A model generated the notes under the pieces. It had not been told where the DNA came from and did no database searches. It saw nothing but the letters and a program-made list of their open reading frames with translations. A stretch of DNA of 64,000 nt, taken from NCBI GenBank assembly GCA_965263345.1, contig CBDHHC010000024.1:744001-808000 (forward strand), given 5' to 3'. The translations under genes and the position numbers were made by a program. Source of the stretch: CBDHHC01 sp965263345 (GTDB lineage Bacteria > Pseudomonadota > Alphaproteobacteria > Rhizobiales > CBDHHC01). The stretch's first letter is position 1. Each line of letters opens with the position of its first letter. Positions 9,018-17,962 of this stretch are shown in pieces.

Positions 9018-10238
9018 ATGATAAAAATATATAGCACAAATACCAAACTGTTAATTTTCATAATTTTAGCTACTATCTTACTATCCCAGAATGCATTTGC
9101 TTTGAAATGTAAGCAAAGAAACGTGGGATTTCAGTCATGGCTGACTGGTTTTAAGAAAGAGGCTGCTGCTCAAGGTATCTCTCGTCGTGTGATATCAAAA
9201 GCTTTATACGGAATAACATTTGCCCCGGATGTTATAAAACGTGACAGACGGCAAGGAGTATTCTCACAAAGCTTTAAAAAATTTGCAGGGCGTATGGTTT
9301 CTAAAAACCGTTTAATAAAAGGCAGAAAACTACTTAAGAAATATAAATCAATTTTTAGCAAAATTGAGAAAAAATATGGGGTCCCAGGACCAGTCTTGGT
9401 AGCATTTTGGGGGCTAGAAACAGACTTTGGTGCTTTTTTAGGGGATATGCCAACTTTACGTTCTTTAGCCACATTGGCTTATGATTGCAGACGACCAGAA
9501 CTCTTTCATGACCAACTCATGGCAGCTTTAAAAATAATTGAACGAGGCGACTTACAAAAAGAACAAATGCTCGGTCCTTGGGCAGGAGAATTAGGTCAAA
9601 TGCAATTCTTACCAACCCATTATATTGAATATGGTGTTGATTTTGATAACGATGGCCAGGTAAACCTCATTGAGAGCATATCAGATGTCTTAGCTTCTAG
9701 TGCAAACTACATGAGTCATATTGGTTGGAAAGCCAACCAGCCATGGATACAAGAGGTCAAACTACCTACTAAATTCCCATGGCATGAAGCGGATATAACA
9801 CAAGCTAAACCACGTGCAGCTTGGGTAAAACTCGGCGTGCTAAATAAAGCAAATAAAAAAATTCAATCTGATGATTTGAAAGCCTCTTTAATTCTTCCCA
9901 TGGGACGATTCGGACCTGCTTTCTTAGTATATGACAACTTCAAGAATGTTTATTTAGAATGGAATAAATCATTACTTTATTCAACAACAGCAGCATACTT
10001 CGCAACTCGTCTTTCTGGCGCAAAACCTTTTAATATTTATTCAAAGAATATCCAACATCTTTCTATTAGAGATATTAAAAAGCTACAACGCTTATTAGCA
10101 AAACGAGGTTATGATGTTGGAAAAATTGATGGCATCATTGGATTGGGAACAAGAACAGCGGTTAAGGACATGCAACTAAAACTTGGCCTGCCAGCTGATT
10201 CATATCCAACTGCGGAATTAATCACAAAATTAGAATAA
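9018..10238 (+). CDS. MltB-type lytic murein transglycosylase with peptidoglycan-binding domain
   Basis: This periplasmic enzyme cleaves the MurNAc-GlcNAc bond to leave 1,6-anhydro-MurNAc ends. The frame is open from 8943, but ATG 9018 has GGAGG (9008-9012) five bases upstream and is followed at once by a clean signal peptide ending QNAFA, so 9018 is chosen (406 residues). The SLT_2/MltB core includes WLTGFKKEAAAQGIS, YGVPGPVLVAFWGLETDFG (catalytic Glu in LETDFG), LGQMQFLPTHYI and DFDNDGQVNL. A C-terminal PG_binding_1 domain covers about residues 345-406 (LQRLLAKRGYDVGKIDGIIG). No lipobox is seen, so the enzyme is probably soluble in the periplasm. Confidence 0.93.
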   Translation: MIKIYSTNTKLLIFIILATILLSQNAFALKCKQRNVGFQSWLTGFKKEAAAQGISRRVISKALYGITFAPDVIKRDRRQGVFSQSFKKFAGRMVSKNRLIKGRKLLKKYKSIFSKIEKKYGVPGPVLVAFWGLETDFGAFLGDMPTLRSLATLAYDCRRPELFHDQLMAALKIIERGDLQKEQMLGPWAGELGQMQFLPTHYIEYGVDFDNDGQVNLIESISDVLASSANYMSHIGWKANQPWIQEVKLPTKFPWHEADITQAKPRAAWVKLGVLNKANKKIQSDDLKASLILPMGRFGPAFLVYDNFKNVYLEWNKSLLYSTTAAYFATRLSGAKPFNIYSKNIQHLSIRDIKKLQRLLAKRGYDVGKIDGIIGLGTRTAVKDMQLKLGLPADSYPTAELITKLE

Positions 10239-10251
10239 TACTAGTATGTAG

Positions 10252-10291
10252 GGGGTATCAGAATTACTCTTTTATATTTTCTGATAACCCC
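10252..10291. terminator. hairpin between convergent mltB-type and trmFO genes
   Basis: Arms GGGGTATCAGAA (10252-10263) and TTCTGATAACCCC (10279-10291) pair over 12 positions with one bulged A around a 15-base loop. It lies 14 bases after the transglycosylase stop and about 70 before the trmFO stop, where a bidirectional terminator is expected. Neither side has a real T-tract, so termination activity is inferred. Confidence 0.45.
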
Positions 10292-10360
10292 AAACCTTAA
10301 AAAGAAAGACCGCTTATAAGCTGTAATATGACTTGCTAAACCAAGAAAATTTAACACAAT

Positions 10361-11740
10361 TTAAGAAAGCCAAATATCGATATCGTTTAAAGCACGCATT
10401 GAAAGGGCTCTTTTTTTAGCGCGTGTTTTTTCCTTACCTCTTAAACGTTTCCCATCAATAGACTTTGGAATATCAATTGTAGGGAATAATCCGTAATTTA
10501 TATTCATAGGCTGGAAACTTCGTTTACTGCCCTCATTACTCTCTATATGTCCTCCAGTAATATGGTTGATGAGGGCACCTAAAGCACTTGTTTGTGGTGG
10601 TAAAACAAGGTCTTGACCTAAACGTTCAGCGGCAGCAAAGCGACCTGCCAAAATACCAATTGCCGCAGACTCTACATACCCTTCAACCCCCGTAATTTGT
10701 CCAGCAAACCTTAATCGTGGCTGCGCTTTTAATCGTAAGAATGAATCAAGAACGTTCGGACTATTTAAAAATGTATTACGGTGTAAGCCACCCAACCGGG
10801 CAAAAACTGCGTCCTCTAAGCCGGGTATCATTTTAAATATTTCGCCTTGTGCACCATATTTCAACTTTGTTTGGAAGCCTACCATATTCCATAGGCTACC
10901 AAGGGCATTATCTTGACGAAGCTGTACGACTGCATGAGGTTTCTTGTCCGGGTTATGTGGATTTGTAAGACCAATTGGCTTCATAGGCCCATGACGTAAG
11001 GTTTCTCTGCCACGCTCTGCCATCACTTCAATTGGTAAACACCCATCAAAGTAAGGTGTACTCTTCTCCCATTCATGAAAGTCAGTTTTATCGCCGGCCA
11101 ACAAAGCATCTACGAACTGGTTATATTGGTCTTCATCCATTGCACAATTAATATAATCAGCCCCAGTTCCACCAGGACCAGGCTTATCATAACGAGACTG
11201 AAACCAAACTTTATCAAAATTGATAGAATCTTTATGAACAATAGGCGCTATAGCATCAAAAAAAGCTAACTCTTCTTCACCTGTTACTTTCTGAATTGAA
11301 GAACTCAATTCTTGTGATGTAAGTGGGCCTGTAGCAATAATAACATTATCCCAATCTTCAGGTGGTAGAGTAGAGACTTCCTCGCGAATAATTGTTACCA
11401 ATTCATCATTCTCAAGTGTATCAGTAACAAATTCTGAGAAAGCTTCTCGGTCAACTGCAAGCGCACCACCAGCAGGTAATTTATGTTTATCTCCCCCAGA
11501 CATAATTAATGAGTTTGCCTTGCGCATTTCTTCATGTAAAAGACCGACAGCATTATATTCCCAATCATCCGAACGAAAAGAATTAGAGCAAACCAACTCA
11601 GCTAATCCATCTGTCTGATGCGCTTCAGTTTTACAAACAGGTCTCATTTCATGCAATATAACAGGTACCCCCATCTGACTTACCTGCCAAGCTGCTTCAG
11701 AACCAGCCAATCCTGCGCCAATAATGTGTATGGGATTCAT
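10361..11740 (-). CDS. trmFO: methylenetetrahydrofolate-tRNA-(uracil-5-)-methyltransferase TrmFO
   Basis: TrmFO is a folate- and FAD-dependent enzyme that makes 5-methyluridine at position 54 of tRNAs. The frame opens at 11806, but homologues begin at the Rossmann strand, so ATG 11740 (MNPIHIIGAGLAGSEAAWQ) is chosen, giving 459 residues, the normal size. Visible features are the FAD site GAGLAG (8-13), VILHEMRP, the family signature AELVCSNSFRSDD with the conserved Cys51, IIATGPLTS, and the C-terminal RFAGQITGVEGYVESAAIGILAG. The gene is single, convergent with the transglycosylase gene and divergent from the PfkB kinase. The long 22-codon upstream extension looks untranslated. Confidence 0.95.
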   Translation of the reverse strand: MNPIHIIGAGLAGSEAAWQVSQMGVPVILHEMRPVCKTEAHQTDGLAELVCSNSFRSDDWEYNAVGLLHEEMRKANSLIMSGGDKHKLPAGGALAVDREAFSEFVTDTLENDELVTIIREEVSTLPPEDWDNVIIATGPLTSQELSSSIQKVTGEEELAFFDAIAPIVHKDSINFDKVWFQSRYDKPGPGGTGADYINCAMDEDQYNQFVDALLAGDKTDFHEWEKSTPYFDGCLPIEVMAERGRETLRHGPMKPIGLTNPHNPDKKPHAVVQLRQDNALGSLWNMVGFQTKLKYGAQGEIFKMIPGLEDAVFARLGGLHRNTFLNSPNVLDSFLRLKAQPRLRFAGQITGVEGYVESAAIGILAGRFAAAERLGQDLVLPPQTSALGALINHITGGHIESNEGSKRSFQPMNINYGLFPTIDIPKSIDGKRLRGKEKTRAKKRALSMRALNDIDIWLS

Positions 11741-11930
11741 ATTCAATAATTTCCAAGAATTAATTATGCGATGCTGGAGACTATTGCAAATTAACAAATA
11801 CGGCAATAGTGCATGAAGAATCTGATAAGAATATACAAAATTTTGGGAAAAAAGAACGTAACAGGATTGACGTGTTCAACTATTACACACCAAATATAAG
11901 AAAATAAGACGTGGAACAAGGAAGGTTGCT

Positions 11931-13046
11931 ATGAAAGCTCTAACAGTCGGTGGCGCTATGGTGGATTCAATTGCAATTGTAGAAAATGATCGCATTGAAC
12001 GCATGGAAATGAGAAATGCAGATGTGTCTTTTTTGCTTCTAGAAGAAGGAAGAAAAACTGAGGCAACTGAAATATCAACCCACTCTGGAGGAGGAGCTGT
12101 TAATACAGCTGTGTCTATGTCAAGGCTTGGACTAGATGTATCTACACTCATAAAACTTGGACAAGACCAAAGAGCTGATTACATACTATCAAAACTTGAA
12201 GATGAAAAAGTATCCACACGATGGGTCAACCGAGATAAAAGAGCCCCAACAGGGTCTTCTGTTTTAATAGCTTCACATCACCGAGATGCAGCAGTCTTTA
12301 CTTTTAGAGGAGCAAATACTCTACTTGAAACTGAAGATTTACGCGATGAAGCCTTTGCAGTAGATTTGGTATATATAACATCTCTTAGCAATGAATCAGC
12401 TGATTGCTTCCCGCTTCTCGTCCAAAAAGCCAAAGCACAAAAAGCTCTGATCGCTACAAATCCAGGTGTTAGACAATTATCAGCAAGAGGCGGGCCATTC
12501 CAAGAAAACCTGAAAGACATTGATATACTCTCAGTAAATCAAAGTGAAGCCAATGCGTTAGTTCCGCAGTTAATTACCAGCGTTGGAGAAGGTGGTGAGG
12601 CTCTGCCTCTTAAGAAAGGTGAACAACCTCCATCCCTTGTTGCAAGGGGTTTCACAGGAGGGGGGTATGAAATGACCCTTGCTAGATTTGTATGTGGCAT
12701 TTTAGAAAGAGGCCCTAAATTTGTTGTGATTACCTCAGGTAGTGAGGGTTCATTCCTGGCATTTGAAAAAGGCTTACTATTCTGTCCTGCACGAAAAGAT
12801 ATAGATGTTGCGGGAACAGCAGGCGGGGGAGATGCGTATGCCTCAACTTTTTCTGCTTTCATTGCATTAGGACGCGATCCAGAAATAGCCATGCGAGCAG
12901 CGACAATAAATTCTTCATCCGTAATCTCTTTTGCAGATACACAGACTGGTCTCTTATCACTTGATGAATTAGAAGAACGTCTCACAAAGTATGAAGACAA
13001 ATTACCAATAAGGTACTGGCCAATACAATCAGCTAATCTCTGTTAA
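11931..13046 (+). CDS. PfkB family carbohydrate/nucleoside kinase
   Basis: This ribokinase-fold enzyme of 371 residues has an unknown substrate. The first motif HSGGGAVNTAVSMSRLG (51-67) binds the substrate. The second signature, usually DTxGAGD, reads GTAGGGDAYAST (295-306), with catalytic base D301 and the anion-hole glycines kept but the leading Asp replaced by Gly. Residues ~220-250 (GEGGEALPLKKGEQPPSLVARGFTGG) form an insertion not typical of the fold. The start ATG 11931 follows GGAAGG, spaced normally. It is divergent from trmFO and convergent with ctaA, so context does not point to a sugar or nucleoside. Kinase activity is inferred from fold signatures only. Confidence 0.85.
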   Translation: MKALTVGGAMVDSIAIVENDRIERMEMRNADVSFLLLEEGRKTEATEISTHSGGGAVNTAVSMSRLGLDVSTLIKLGQDQRADYILSKLEDEKVSTRWVNRDKRAPTGSSVLIASHHRDAAVFTFRGANTLLETEDLRDEAFAVDLVYITSLSNESADCFPLLVQKAKAQKALIATNPGVRQLSARGGPFQENLKDIDILSVNQSEANALVPQLITSVGEGGEALPLKKGEQPPSLVARGFTGGGYEMTLARFVCGILERGPKFVVITSGSEGSFLAFEKGLLFCPARKDIDVAGTAGGGDAYASTFSAFIALGRDPEIAMRAATINSSSVISFADTQTGLLSLDELEERLTKYEDKLPIRYWPIQSANLC

Positions 13047-13052
13047 AGAACA

Positions 13053-14105
13053 TCAAGTATCACTGGGATAATACAAACTATGTAGGTGAGTAATTGCTAT
13101 AAGTAATACAAACAATGCTCCTGCTTGATGTACTAAGCCAAGTGAAATAGGAACTATTGCTAACAATGTCCATATACCCAAAGCTATCTGCATCAACAGA
13201 CCAATTAGTAATAGAGCAATAGACCATAAATGTCGACCTTCTCCCATACAATTTGCAACCAAATATAAATGATAACATGTCCAGATCAATAAAACATAAG
13301 CTAGCATACGATGATTGAATTGCACAGTTAATACATTCTCAAAAAAGTTTAGATACCAAGGAGACATAGTAAATAACCCAGCAGGAATAATACTCCCATC
13401 CATAAGTGGCCAAGTATTATGAGAGAGACCAGCATGCAAACCAGCAACAAATGCACCCAAAACAATTTGTAAGAACAAACCAATCACTAATACTGTTCCA
13501 GAAAATTTTACAAAGCCCATTCTGGTTAATTTCTCTTGGTGATACGTTATAGGTTTTAATCCAAGATACACCCAATAAGTTGCTGCAAAGATAAATATGG
13601 CTAATCCCAGATGTGCGGCAAGACGATATTGACTAACATCAACACGATCTACTAGACCACTTTTTACCATGTACCAACCAAGGGCTCCTTGAAGCCCACC
13701 TAAAATAAATAGCGCAGAGCATTTAAGTTTTAAATCTAGTGTAAATTTCCCAGAAACCCAAAACAAAAGCATCGGCACTAAAAATACAATACCAATAAAA
13801 CGCCCTAGAAAACGGTGAAACCATTCCCACCAGAAAATATATTTAAATTCGTTTAAACTCATCCCGCGATTCTCGAGTTTATACTCTGGGATCAGTTTGT
13901 ATTTTTCAAATGCCACATGCCAATCTTGATCCGTTAATGGAGGAATAGCCCCCATAATCGGTTTCCATTCTGTAATGGATAGGCCTGAATTTGTAAGGCG
14001 TGTAGCCCCACCAATAATAACCATTGAAAAAATAAGAAGACAAATGGTTAATAGCCATAAACCAATTAAATTATTATCATTTTCAGTTTTTGTGGTATGG
14101 CCCAT
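13053..14105 (-). CDS. ctaA: heme A synthase (COX15/CtaA type)
   Basis: CtaA oxidises the C8 methyl of heme O to give heme A for aa3-type cytochrome oxidase, in the inner membrane. At 350 residues with eight predicted helices it fits the alphaproteobacterial/mitochondrial form. Visible signatures are GGATRLTNSGLSITEWKPIMGAIPP after TM1, WWEWFHRFLGR, LQGALGWYMVKSGL, AAHLGLA, VQFNHRMLAY and LGLVHQAGA; the histidines in the EWFHR, AAHLG, FNHR and LVHQ segments are the expected heme ligands. Neither ctaB nor ctaG is near, so the oxidase genes lie elsewhere. The gene is convergent with the PfkB kinase, with only 6 bases between their ends. Confidence 0.96.
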   Translation of the reverse strand: MGHTTKTENDNNLIGLWLLTICLLIFSMVIIGGATRLTNSGLSITEWKPIMGAIPPLTDQDWHVAFEKYKLIPEYKLENRGMSLNEFKYIFWWEWFHRFLGRFIGIVFLVPMLLFWVSGKFTLDLKLKCSALFILGGLQGALGWYMVKSGLVDRVDVSQYRLAAHLGLAIFIFAATYWVYLGLKPITYHQEKLTRMGFVKFSGTVLVIGLFLQIVLGAFVAGLHAGLSHNTWPLMDGSIIPAGLFTMSPWYLNFFENVLTVQFNHRMLAYVLLIWTCYHLYLVANCMGEGRHLWSIALLLIGLLMQIALGIWTLLAIVPISLGLVHQAGALFVLLIAITHLHSLYYPSDT

Positions 14106-14266
14106 TAATACCTCATTTTATTTAAACTAGTCTTTTATAACAAACACTAACATTTCAATTTAATTTTCCCCTGCGGCAAAAAGTTACGAATTGTAAAGGA
14201 CTATTAAAACTATTATTTGTTATAAACCATACCTAACGTAGAAACTTAGAAAATGGTTCACTAAAG

Positions 14267-14470
14267 ATGCCAACAAGATTAAGAAAATTTTTAGGACTTC
14301 TATTATTTGTAATCATTTTATTTGTATATATCATCATAGTGATACAAATAGATCATTTCCTCCCAGCAGATAGCAATATAATATTACAAACACTTGTTTA
14401 CGCCATTTTGGGAATAGGGTCTATTTATCCAACATGGATTGTGATCAAATGGATGAGCCCAAAAGAGTAG
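14267..14470 (+). CDS. DUF2842 family small membrane protein
   Basis: A 67-residue protein with two transmembrane helices (about 8-27 and 38-60), a basic N-terminus MPTRLRKFLG and a C-terminal IKWMSPKE. Pattern, length and helix spacing match DUF2842, a small protein family found almost only in alphaproteobacteria; its function is unknown. It is divergent from ctaA and lies 94 bases upstream of the HD-GYP gene on the same strand. Confidence 0.8.
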   Translation: MPTRLRKFLGLLLFVIILFVYIIIVIQIDHFLPADSNIILQTLVYAILGIGSIYPTWIVIKWMSPKE

Positions 14471-14564
14471 TATGAATTTATAAATCTTTTATCTGTTTAA
14501 CTTAATATCAATCATGACAAGATATGATGTGACATCACAAATTAATTTAATATGAATTTTTTGA

Positions 14565-15692
14565 ATGTCCCTATATATCTTGCTCATTGAGGGCGAAAAT
14601 AGCAATACTGATATCATTCACAGAATAGAAAGACAGTTTAATATTGTTCGACATAATCTGAACAATAACTCTAGCCCTGTTGATACTGAAGAACCTGCAC
14701 TCATAATTATCGACGCTGATATTTCAAATCTTCAAATCGTAAAACAATTAAAGGAACAATTAAAAGATTTTATTACCATCCCAAAACTATTCTTATCACA
14801 TAATTTAACCAGTCAGTCATTTACACAAGCCACCTCTCTTGGTGCTGATACGATTTTAGAATACCCAACAAGGTCAGATTGCAAAGAACGAAAAAAACAA
14901 AAGATAGACAAAATCACCGAATATCTTAAAGACCAAATAAAAATAAAAATTCAAACCTTCTTGCAAAATGTAACAACAATAGAAAAAAAGACCCTACAAA
15001 CGTATAGCATTGTCAATGACAAAATAAACGATAATGCAATACAAGGTCGCCCTCTTCCTGTTAAAGAAATTTCATTCTGCTGCGATATATTGATAACCAA
15101 TCTCCAAGATACATGTATTGTTACTTGGCTAGATACTGTTAAATCCCATCATAGCTATACACACAGACATAGCTTGAGTGTTACAGCGCTGGCAATAGCA
15201 TTTGGTATGGAATATGGATTAGCAAAACCTGACTTAAATCAATTATCCTTAGGCGCTCTATTACACGATATTGGAAAAATAAAAATTCCATTAAATATTT
15301 TAGATAAACCAACGAAATTATCAATTGAAGAAGAAAACCTGATAAAAAAACATCCGCTTTATAGCGCAGAAATATTGAAACAAAACCAACAATTTGATCA
15401 GAATATTATTGAAATAGCAAAGAGCCATCATGAATTATTAGATGGTTCTGGTTATCCAGAAGGCCTCTCAGGAAGTGAAATTTCTGATAGTGTTCGTATC
15501 ATGACAATTATTGATATTTTCTCTGCTTTAGTTGACGAAAGGTCCTACAAAAAAGGGATGCTATGGTCAAAAGCATATGAGATTATGGAGAATATGACAG
15601 GTCAACTTGATAAAGACTTTCTAAAGGCTTTTAGGCCCATTGCAATGAGAGCCCCAAATAAAGATGGAGCTCTTGCAATCTTACATTCCTAG
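14565..15692 (+). CDS. HD-GYP domain protein, probable c-di-GMP phosphodiesterase
   Basis: Residues 1-105 look like a decayed receiver: D50/D52 sit where a phosphoacceptor would be (LIIIDADIS), but the usual Lys-Pro is replaced by EYP. A helical stretch at 110-165 leads to an HD-GYP domain at about 190-370. The metal and catalytic motifs are intact: HRHS (200-203), LLHDIGK (H234, D235), KKHPLYS, SHHE (287-290) and DGSGYP (293-298), then IDIFSALVDERSYKK. Such enzymes hydrolyse c-di-GMP to pGpG or GMP. The gene stands alone and is followed by a good terminator shared with rplI. Phosphodiesterase activity is inferred from motif conservation. Confidence 0.9.
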   Translation: MSLYILLIEGENSNTDIIHRIERQFNIVRHNLNNNSSPVDTEEPALIIIDADISNLQIVKQLKEQLKDFITIPKLFLSHNLTSQSFTQATSLGADTILEYPTRSDCKERKKQKIDKITEYLKDQIKIKIQTFLQNVTTIEKKTLQTYSIVNDKINDNAIQGRPLPVKEISFCCDILITNLQDTCIVTWLDTVKSHHSYTHRHSLSVTALAIAFGMEYGLAKPDLNQLSLGALLHDIGKIKIPLNILDKPTKLSIEEENLIKKHPLYSAEILKQNQQFDQNIIEIAKSHHELLDGSGYPEGLSGSEISDSVRIMTIIDIFSALVDERSYKKGMLWSKAYEIMENMTGQLDKDFLKAFRPIAMRAPNKDGALAILHS

Positions 15693-15717
15693 TTAATATA
15701 GTTTGCTCAAATAAATA

Positions 15718-15757
15718 AAACAGCCTCTATGATATTACGTATATATAGAAGTTGTTT
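15718..15757. terminator. bidirectional intrinsic terminator between HD-GYP gene and rplI
   Basis: Arms AAACAGCCTCTAT (15718-15730) and ATAGAAGTTGTTT (15745-15757) pair with one mismatch and one G-U. On the plus strand the stem is followed by TATTATTACTCTTTT; on the minus strand it is followed by ATTTATTTG. It therefore suits both convergent genes. Confidence 0.65.
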
Positions 15758-15762
15758 TATTA

Positions 15763-16383
15763 TTACTCTTTTTCAGCTTCTGTAACATCTTGTGTTTCAG
15801 ATAATTGCTCTTCTTCATCAGCAACAGGAGGCTCATCATCAAAAAAGTCTTCAGCCGCCTCACCATATTTAATATCTTCTTTATCAGCCTCATGAAGTTT
15901 TCTGATGTCTTCCCCACGAGACTGAAGCTCAGCTTCCTCTTCAGATCTAGCTACATTTACTACAATGCTAGCATCTACTTCAGGGTGCAATTTCAATCTT
16001 ACAGAGTGAATACCAAGAATTTTGATAGGCCTATCCAGTAAGATCTGTGTCCGCTCAATTGTGTAACCACCTTCCGTAACAACATCAGCAACATCACGAC
16101 TTGATACAGAACCATATAGCTGCCCTGTGTCACCTGCTTGACGAATCATGATAAAACTTTTTCCGTCAATTTTCTCAGCAACAGCCTCTGCTTCCTGTTT
16201 CAGTTCAAGATTGCGTGCTTCAAGTTGTGCACGTTCCTTTTCAAAACGCTCCATATTAGTCTTAGTTGCACGCAAGGCTTTACCTTTTGGTAAAAGAAAA
16301 TTACGGGCAAATCCGTCTTTTACTCTAACAACATCACCCATTTGTCCGAGTTTACGAATGCGCTCCATCAAAATGACTTCCAT
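15763..16383 (-). CDS. rplI: 50S ribosomal protein L9
   Basis: L9 binds domain V of 23S rRNA at the base of the L1 stalk. The frame opens at 16425, but ATG 16383 is preceded by GGAGAAT and begins the standard MEVILMERIRKLGQMGDVVRVKDGFARNFLLPKGKA, so that start is used (206 residues). The N-domain, long connecting helix (residues 45-75) and C-domain are all present. Residues ~165-206 form an acidic tail (EDIKYGEAAEDFFDDEPPVADEEEQ) longer than in E. coli L9, as in many alphaproteobacteria. It is the last gene of the rpsF-rpsR-X-rplI operon. Confidence 0.97.
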   Translation of the reverse strand: MEVILMERIRKLGQMGDVVRVKDGFARNFLLPKGKALRATKTNMERFEKERAQLEARNLELKQEAEAVAEKIDGKSFIMIRQAGDTGQLYGSVSSRDVADVVTEGGYTIERTQILLDRPIKILGIHSVRLKLHPEVDASIVVNVARSEEEAELQSRGEDIRKLHEADKEDIKYGEAAEDFFDDEPPVADEEEQLSETQDVTEAEKE

Positions 16384-16445
16384 TTTTATTCTCCAATTCT
16401 CTAATTTAATTTCTGAATTACGCAATCACCTCGCATTCGAGACGA

Positions 16446-16826
16446 TTATTTGATTAATAAGCCAAGTTTTAATTTAAATGGTATTTGCCCAATAGCTCTA
16501 ACAAAAATCAGAATTACAATACCCATTAAGAGTAATATGTTGACATAGAAATACTCAGCTAAGAAAAAACTTACTAAGACAGTTACAGAACTAACTGTGA
16601 GAGCTGTAATTGTAAGAACGGTTGTTAATCGAATTGTAAAGTTGGTGGGACAAGCAACATCATTGAAAAGCATCCAATGCATTAAAATAGTAATGATTGG
16701 CAAAAAAGATAAATAAACTAGCTGATTAGCAGCTAACGAACGACTATCTAACAGGCAAATTAATGATGTAGAAGCAATATTGGAGAGGATTCCAATAAAA
16801 ACATCAATACGAAAACTATGATCCAT
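16446..16826 (-). CDS. short membrane protein in the rpsR-rplI interval, unknown
   Basis: A 126-residue, very hydrophobic protein with about four transmembrane helices (roughly 8-24, 35-53, 65-88 and 92-112). It occupies the slot between rpsR and rplI where many alphaproteobacteria carry a DUF2232 membrane protein of ~300 residues. No motif is recognised, and it could be a much reduced DUF2232 relative or an unrelated protein. ATG 16826 has a weak ribosome binding site. It shares the strand with both ribosomal neighbours and ends 62 bases before the rplI start, so it is probably co-transcribed. Confidence 0.6.
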   Translation of the reverse strand: MDHSFRIDVFIGILSNIASTSLICLLDSRSLAANQLVYLSFLPIITILMHWMLFNDVACPTNFTIRLTTVLTITALTVSSVTVLVSFFLAEYFYVNILLLMGIVILIFVRAIGQIPFKLKLGLLIK

Positions 16827-16837
16827 ATCAAGCTGTC

Positions 16838-16850
16838 CCGCTTTAAGCGG
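16838..16850. repeat. 13-base palindrome between rpsR and the membrane gene
   Basis: CCGCTT T AAGCGG is a perfect inverted repeat with a single-base centre, lying 12 bases upstream of the membrane-protein start. It may be an RNA processing or attenuating hairpin within the ribosomal operon, or a protein binding site. No T-tract follows. Confidence 0.3.
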
Positions 16851-16936
16851 TTAGAGGCAAACTAATTTGTCCACCCCAACCTTTTAATATTCACTTCTCA
16901 AGTAAAGAAGTATTGTAAATAAGAATCTGGTTAATT

Positions 16937-17185
16937 TTATTCAACCAAATATGGCAATAAACCAAGAAAGCGTGCTCTCTTAACGGCCCTTGCAAGTTCA
17001 CGTTGCTTCTTTGCAGAAACTGCCGTGATGCGGCTAGGGACAATCTTTCCACGCTCAGAGACAAATCTTTGTAAAAGTTTTACATCTTTGTAATCAATCT
17101 TTGGAGCTGAATCACCCGAAAAAGGGCATGTTTTACGTCTACGATAAAAAGGGCGCCTGCCGCCTGCTGCTTGTGATGTATTCAT
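16937..17185 (-). CDS. rpsR: 30S ribosomal protein S18
   Basis: S18 binds S6 and the central domain of 16S rRNA in the platform of the small subunit. At 82 residues it is full length: RRPFYRRRKTCPFSGDSAPKIDYKDV, LLQRFVSERGKIVPSRITAVSAKKQRELARAVKRARFLGLLPY. One cysteine (in RKTCPFS) remains of the CxxC seen in zinc-type paralogues. The start codon directly follows the rpsF stop (no gap), so translation is coupled. Confidence 0.98.
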   Translation of the reverse strand: MNTSQAAGGRRPFYRRRKTCPFSGDSAPKIDYKDVKLLQRFVSERGKIVPSRITAVSAKKQRELARAVKRARFLGLLPYLVE

Positions 17186-17608
17186 TTAGACAGCCTCCCT
17201 TTGCTTTGAATCTGATCCAAAATCTTTATAATTGTCATCCTTACTTGAATCACGGTCTTTTTTATTACCACGACGATCATCACGATCATTTTTCCGCATC
17301 ATCACAGATGGACCTTCTTCATGTTCATCAACACGAACAGTCATAAATCTTAATATATCACTAGAAATACTCATTTGGCGTTCCATCTCAGCTACTGCCG
17401 CGTGAGGAGCATCTATATTAAGAAAGCTGAAATGGGCTTTGCGGTTCTTTTTAATTTTATACATTAAGTTCTTTAAACCCCAATATTCAGTTTTAGCAAC
17501 TGAACCGCCATTTTCAGTAATTATGGATTTAAAGTTTTGTAATAAAGAATCAACTTGTTGTGCTGACACATCTTGCCGTGTCAGGAAAACATGCTCGTAT
17601 AATGGCAT
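17186..17608 (-). CDS. rpsF: 30S ribosomal protein S6
   Basis: S6 is an RRM-like protein that dimerises with S18 on the 16S rRNA platform. The body MPLYEHVFLTRQDVSAQQVD to MTVRVDEHEEGPSVMM is canonical. The C-terminal ~35 residues are a charged tail (RKNDRDDRRGNKKDRDSSKDDN) that is probably disordered, as in other alphaproteobacterial S6 proteins. It heads the rpsF-rpsR-X-rplI operon and is divergent from fabD. AGGAT sits just upstream of the start codon. Confidence 0.98.
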   Translation of the reverse strand: MPLYEHVFLTRQDVSAQQVDSLLQNFKSIITENGGSVAKTEYWGLKNLMYKIKKNRKAHFSFLNIDAPHAAVAEMERQMSISSDILRFMTVRVDEHEEGPSVMMRKNDRDDRRGNKKDRDSSKDDNYKDFGSDSKQREAV

Positions 17609-17962
17609 ATATCCTAGCCTTTCTATCTAAATCAGTAACCTCCAGCGCAAAGCCCCTTTTGAGCCCTTAGATATTGGAAAGGCTCAATTAGGAAGACTCG
17701 AAAGAGTGGAAACAAGGGAGATTTTAAGCTATAATAGCCAAGCCATTGAATATTCTTAAAAATCAGAATAATACAGGCTCTCCTTTCAGCCTCCAACTGG
17801 AGAGATTTGCCTTTTTATAAGGAACATATTAGGTATTGCAAGCATTATTATTAAAAAATGACAATAAAAATTGCATCAAAAGCTTGACAATGACCTCCGA
17901 AATACGGCATGAGCGCCAACTTATAAAGTTTCATTCGTTAAGTTAATAACACTAAGGTTCAT
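17609..17962. promoter_or_regulatory. divergent rpsF / fabD intergenic region with an inverted repeat in the rpsF leader
   Basis: These 354 bases separate the S6 operon from the fatty-acid operon and should hold both promoters. In the rpsF leader the arms TTGAGCC (17659-17665) and GGCTCAA (17681-17687) form a perfect 7-bp stem; it could be part of an autoregulatory S6/S18-binding leader but lacks obvious proof. On the fabD side a consensus -35 TTGACA lies at 17884-17889, but the -10 at about 17907 (GCATGA) is poor. No open frame or tRNA is seen. Confidence 0.4.

Noticed and set aside
12539..13000. 153-codon minus-strand frame in the PfkB gene
   Set aside because: A low-complexity Ser/Pro/Ala shadow of the kinase frame; no motif.
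17884..17912. Consensus promoter for fabD
   Set aside because: TTGACA is perfect, but no acceptable -10 follows at 16-18 bases, so it is only noted in the region entry.
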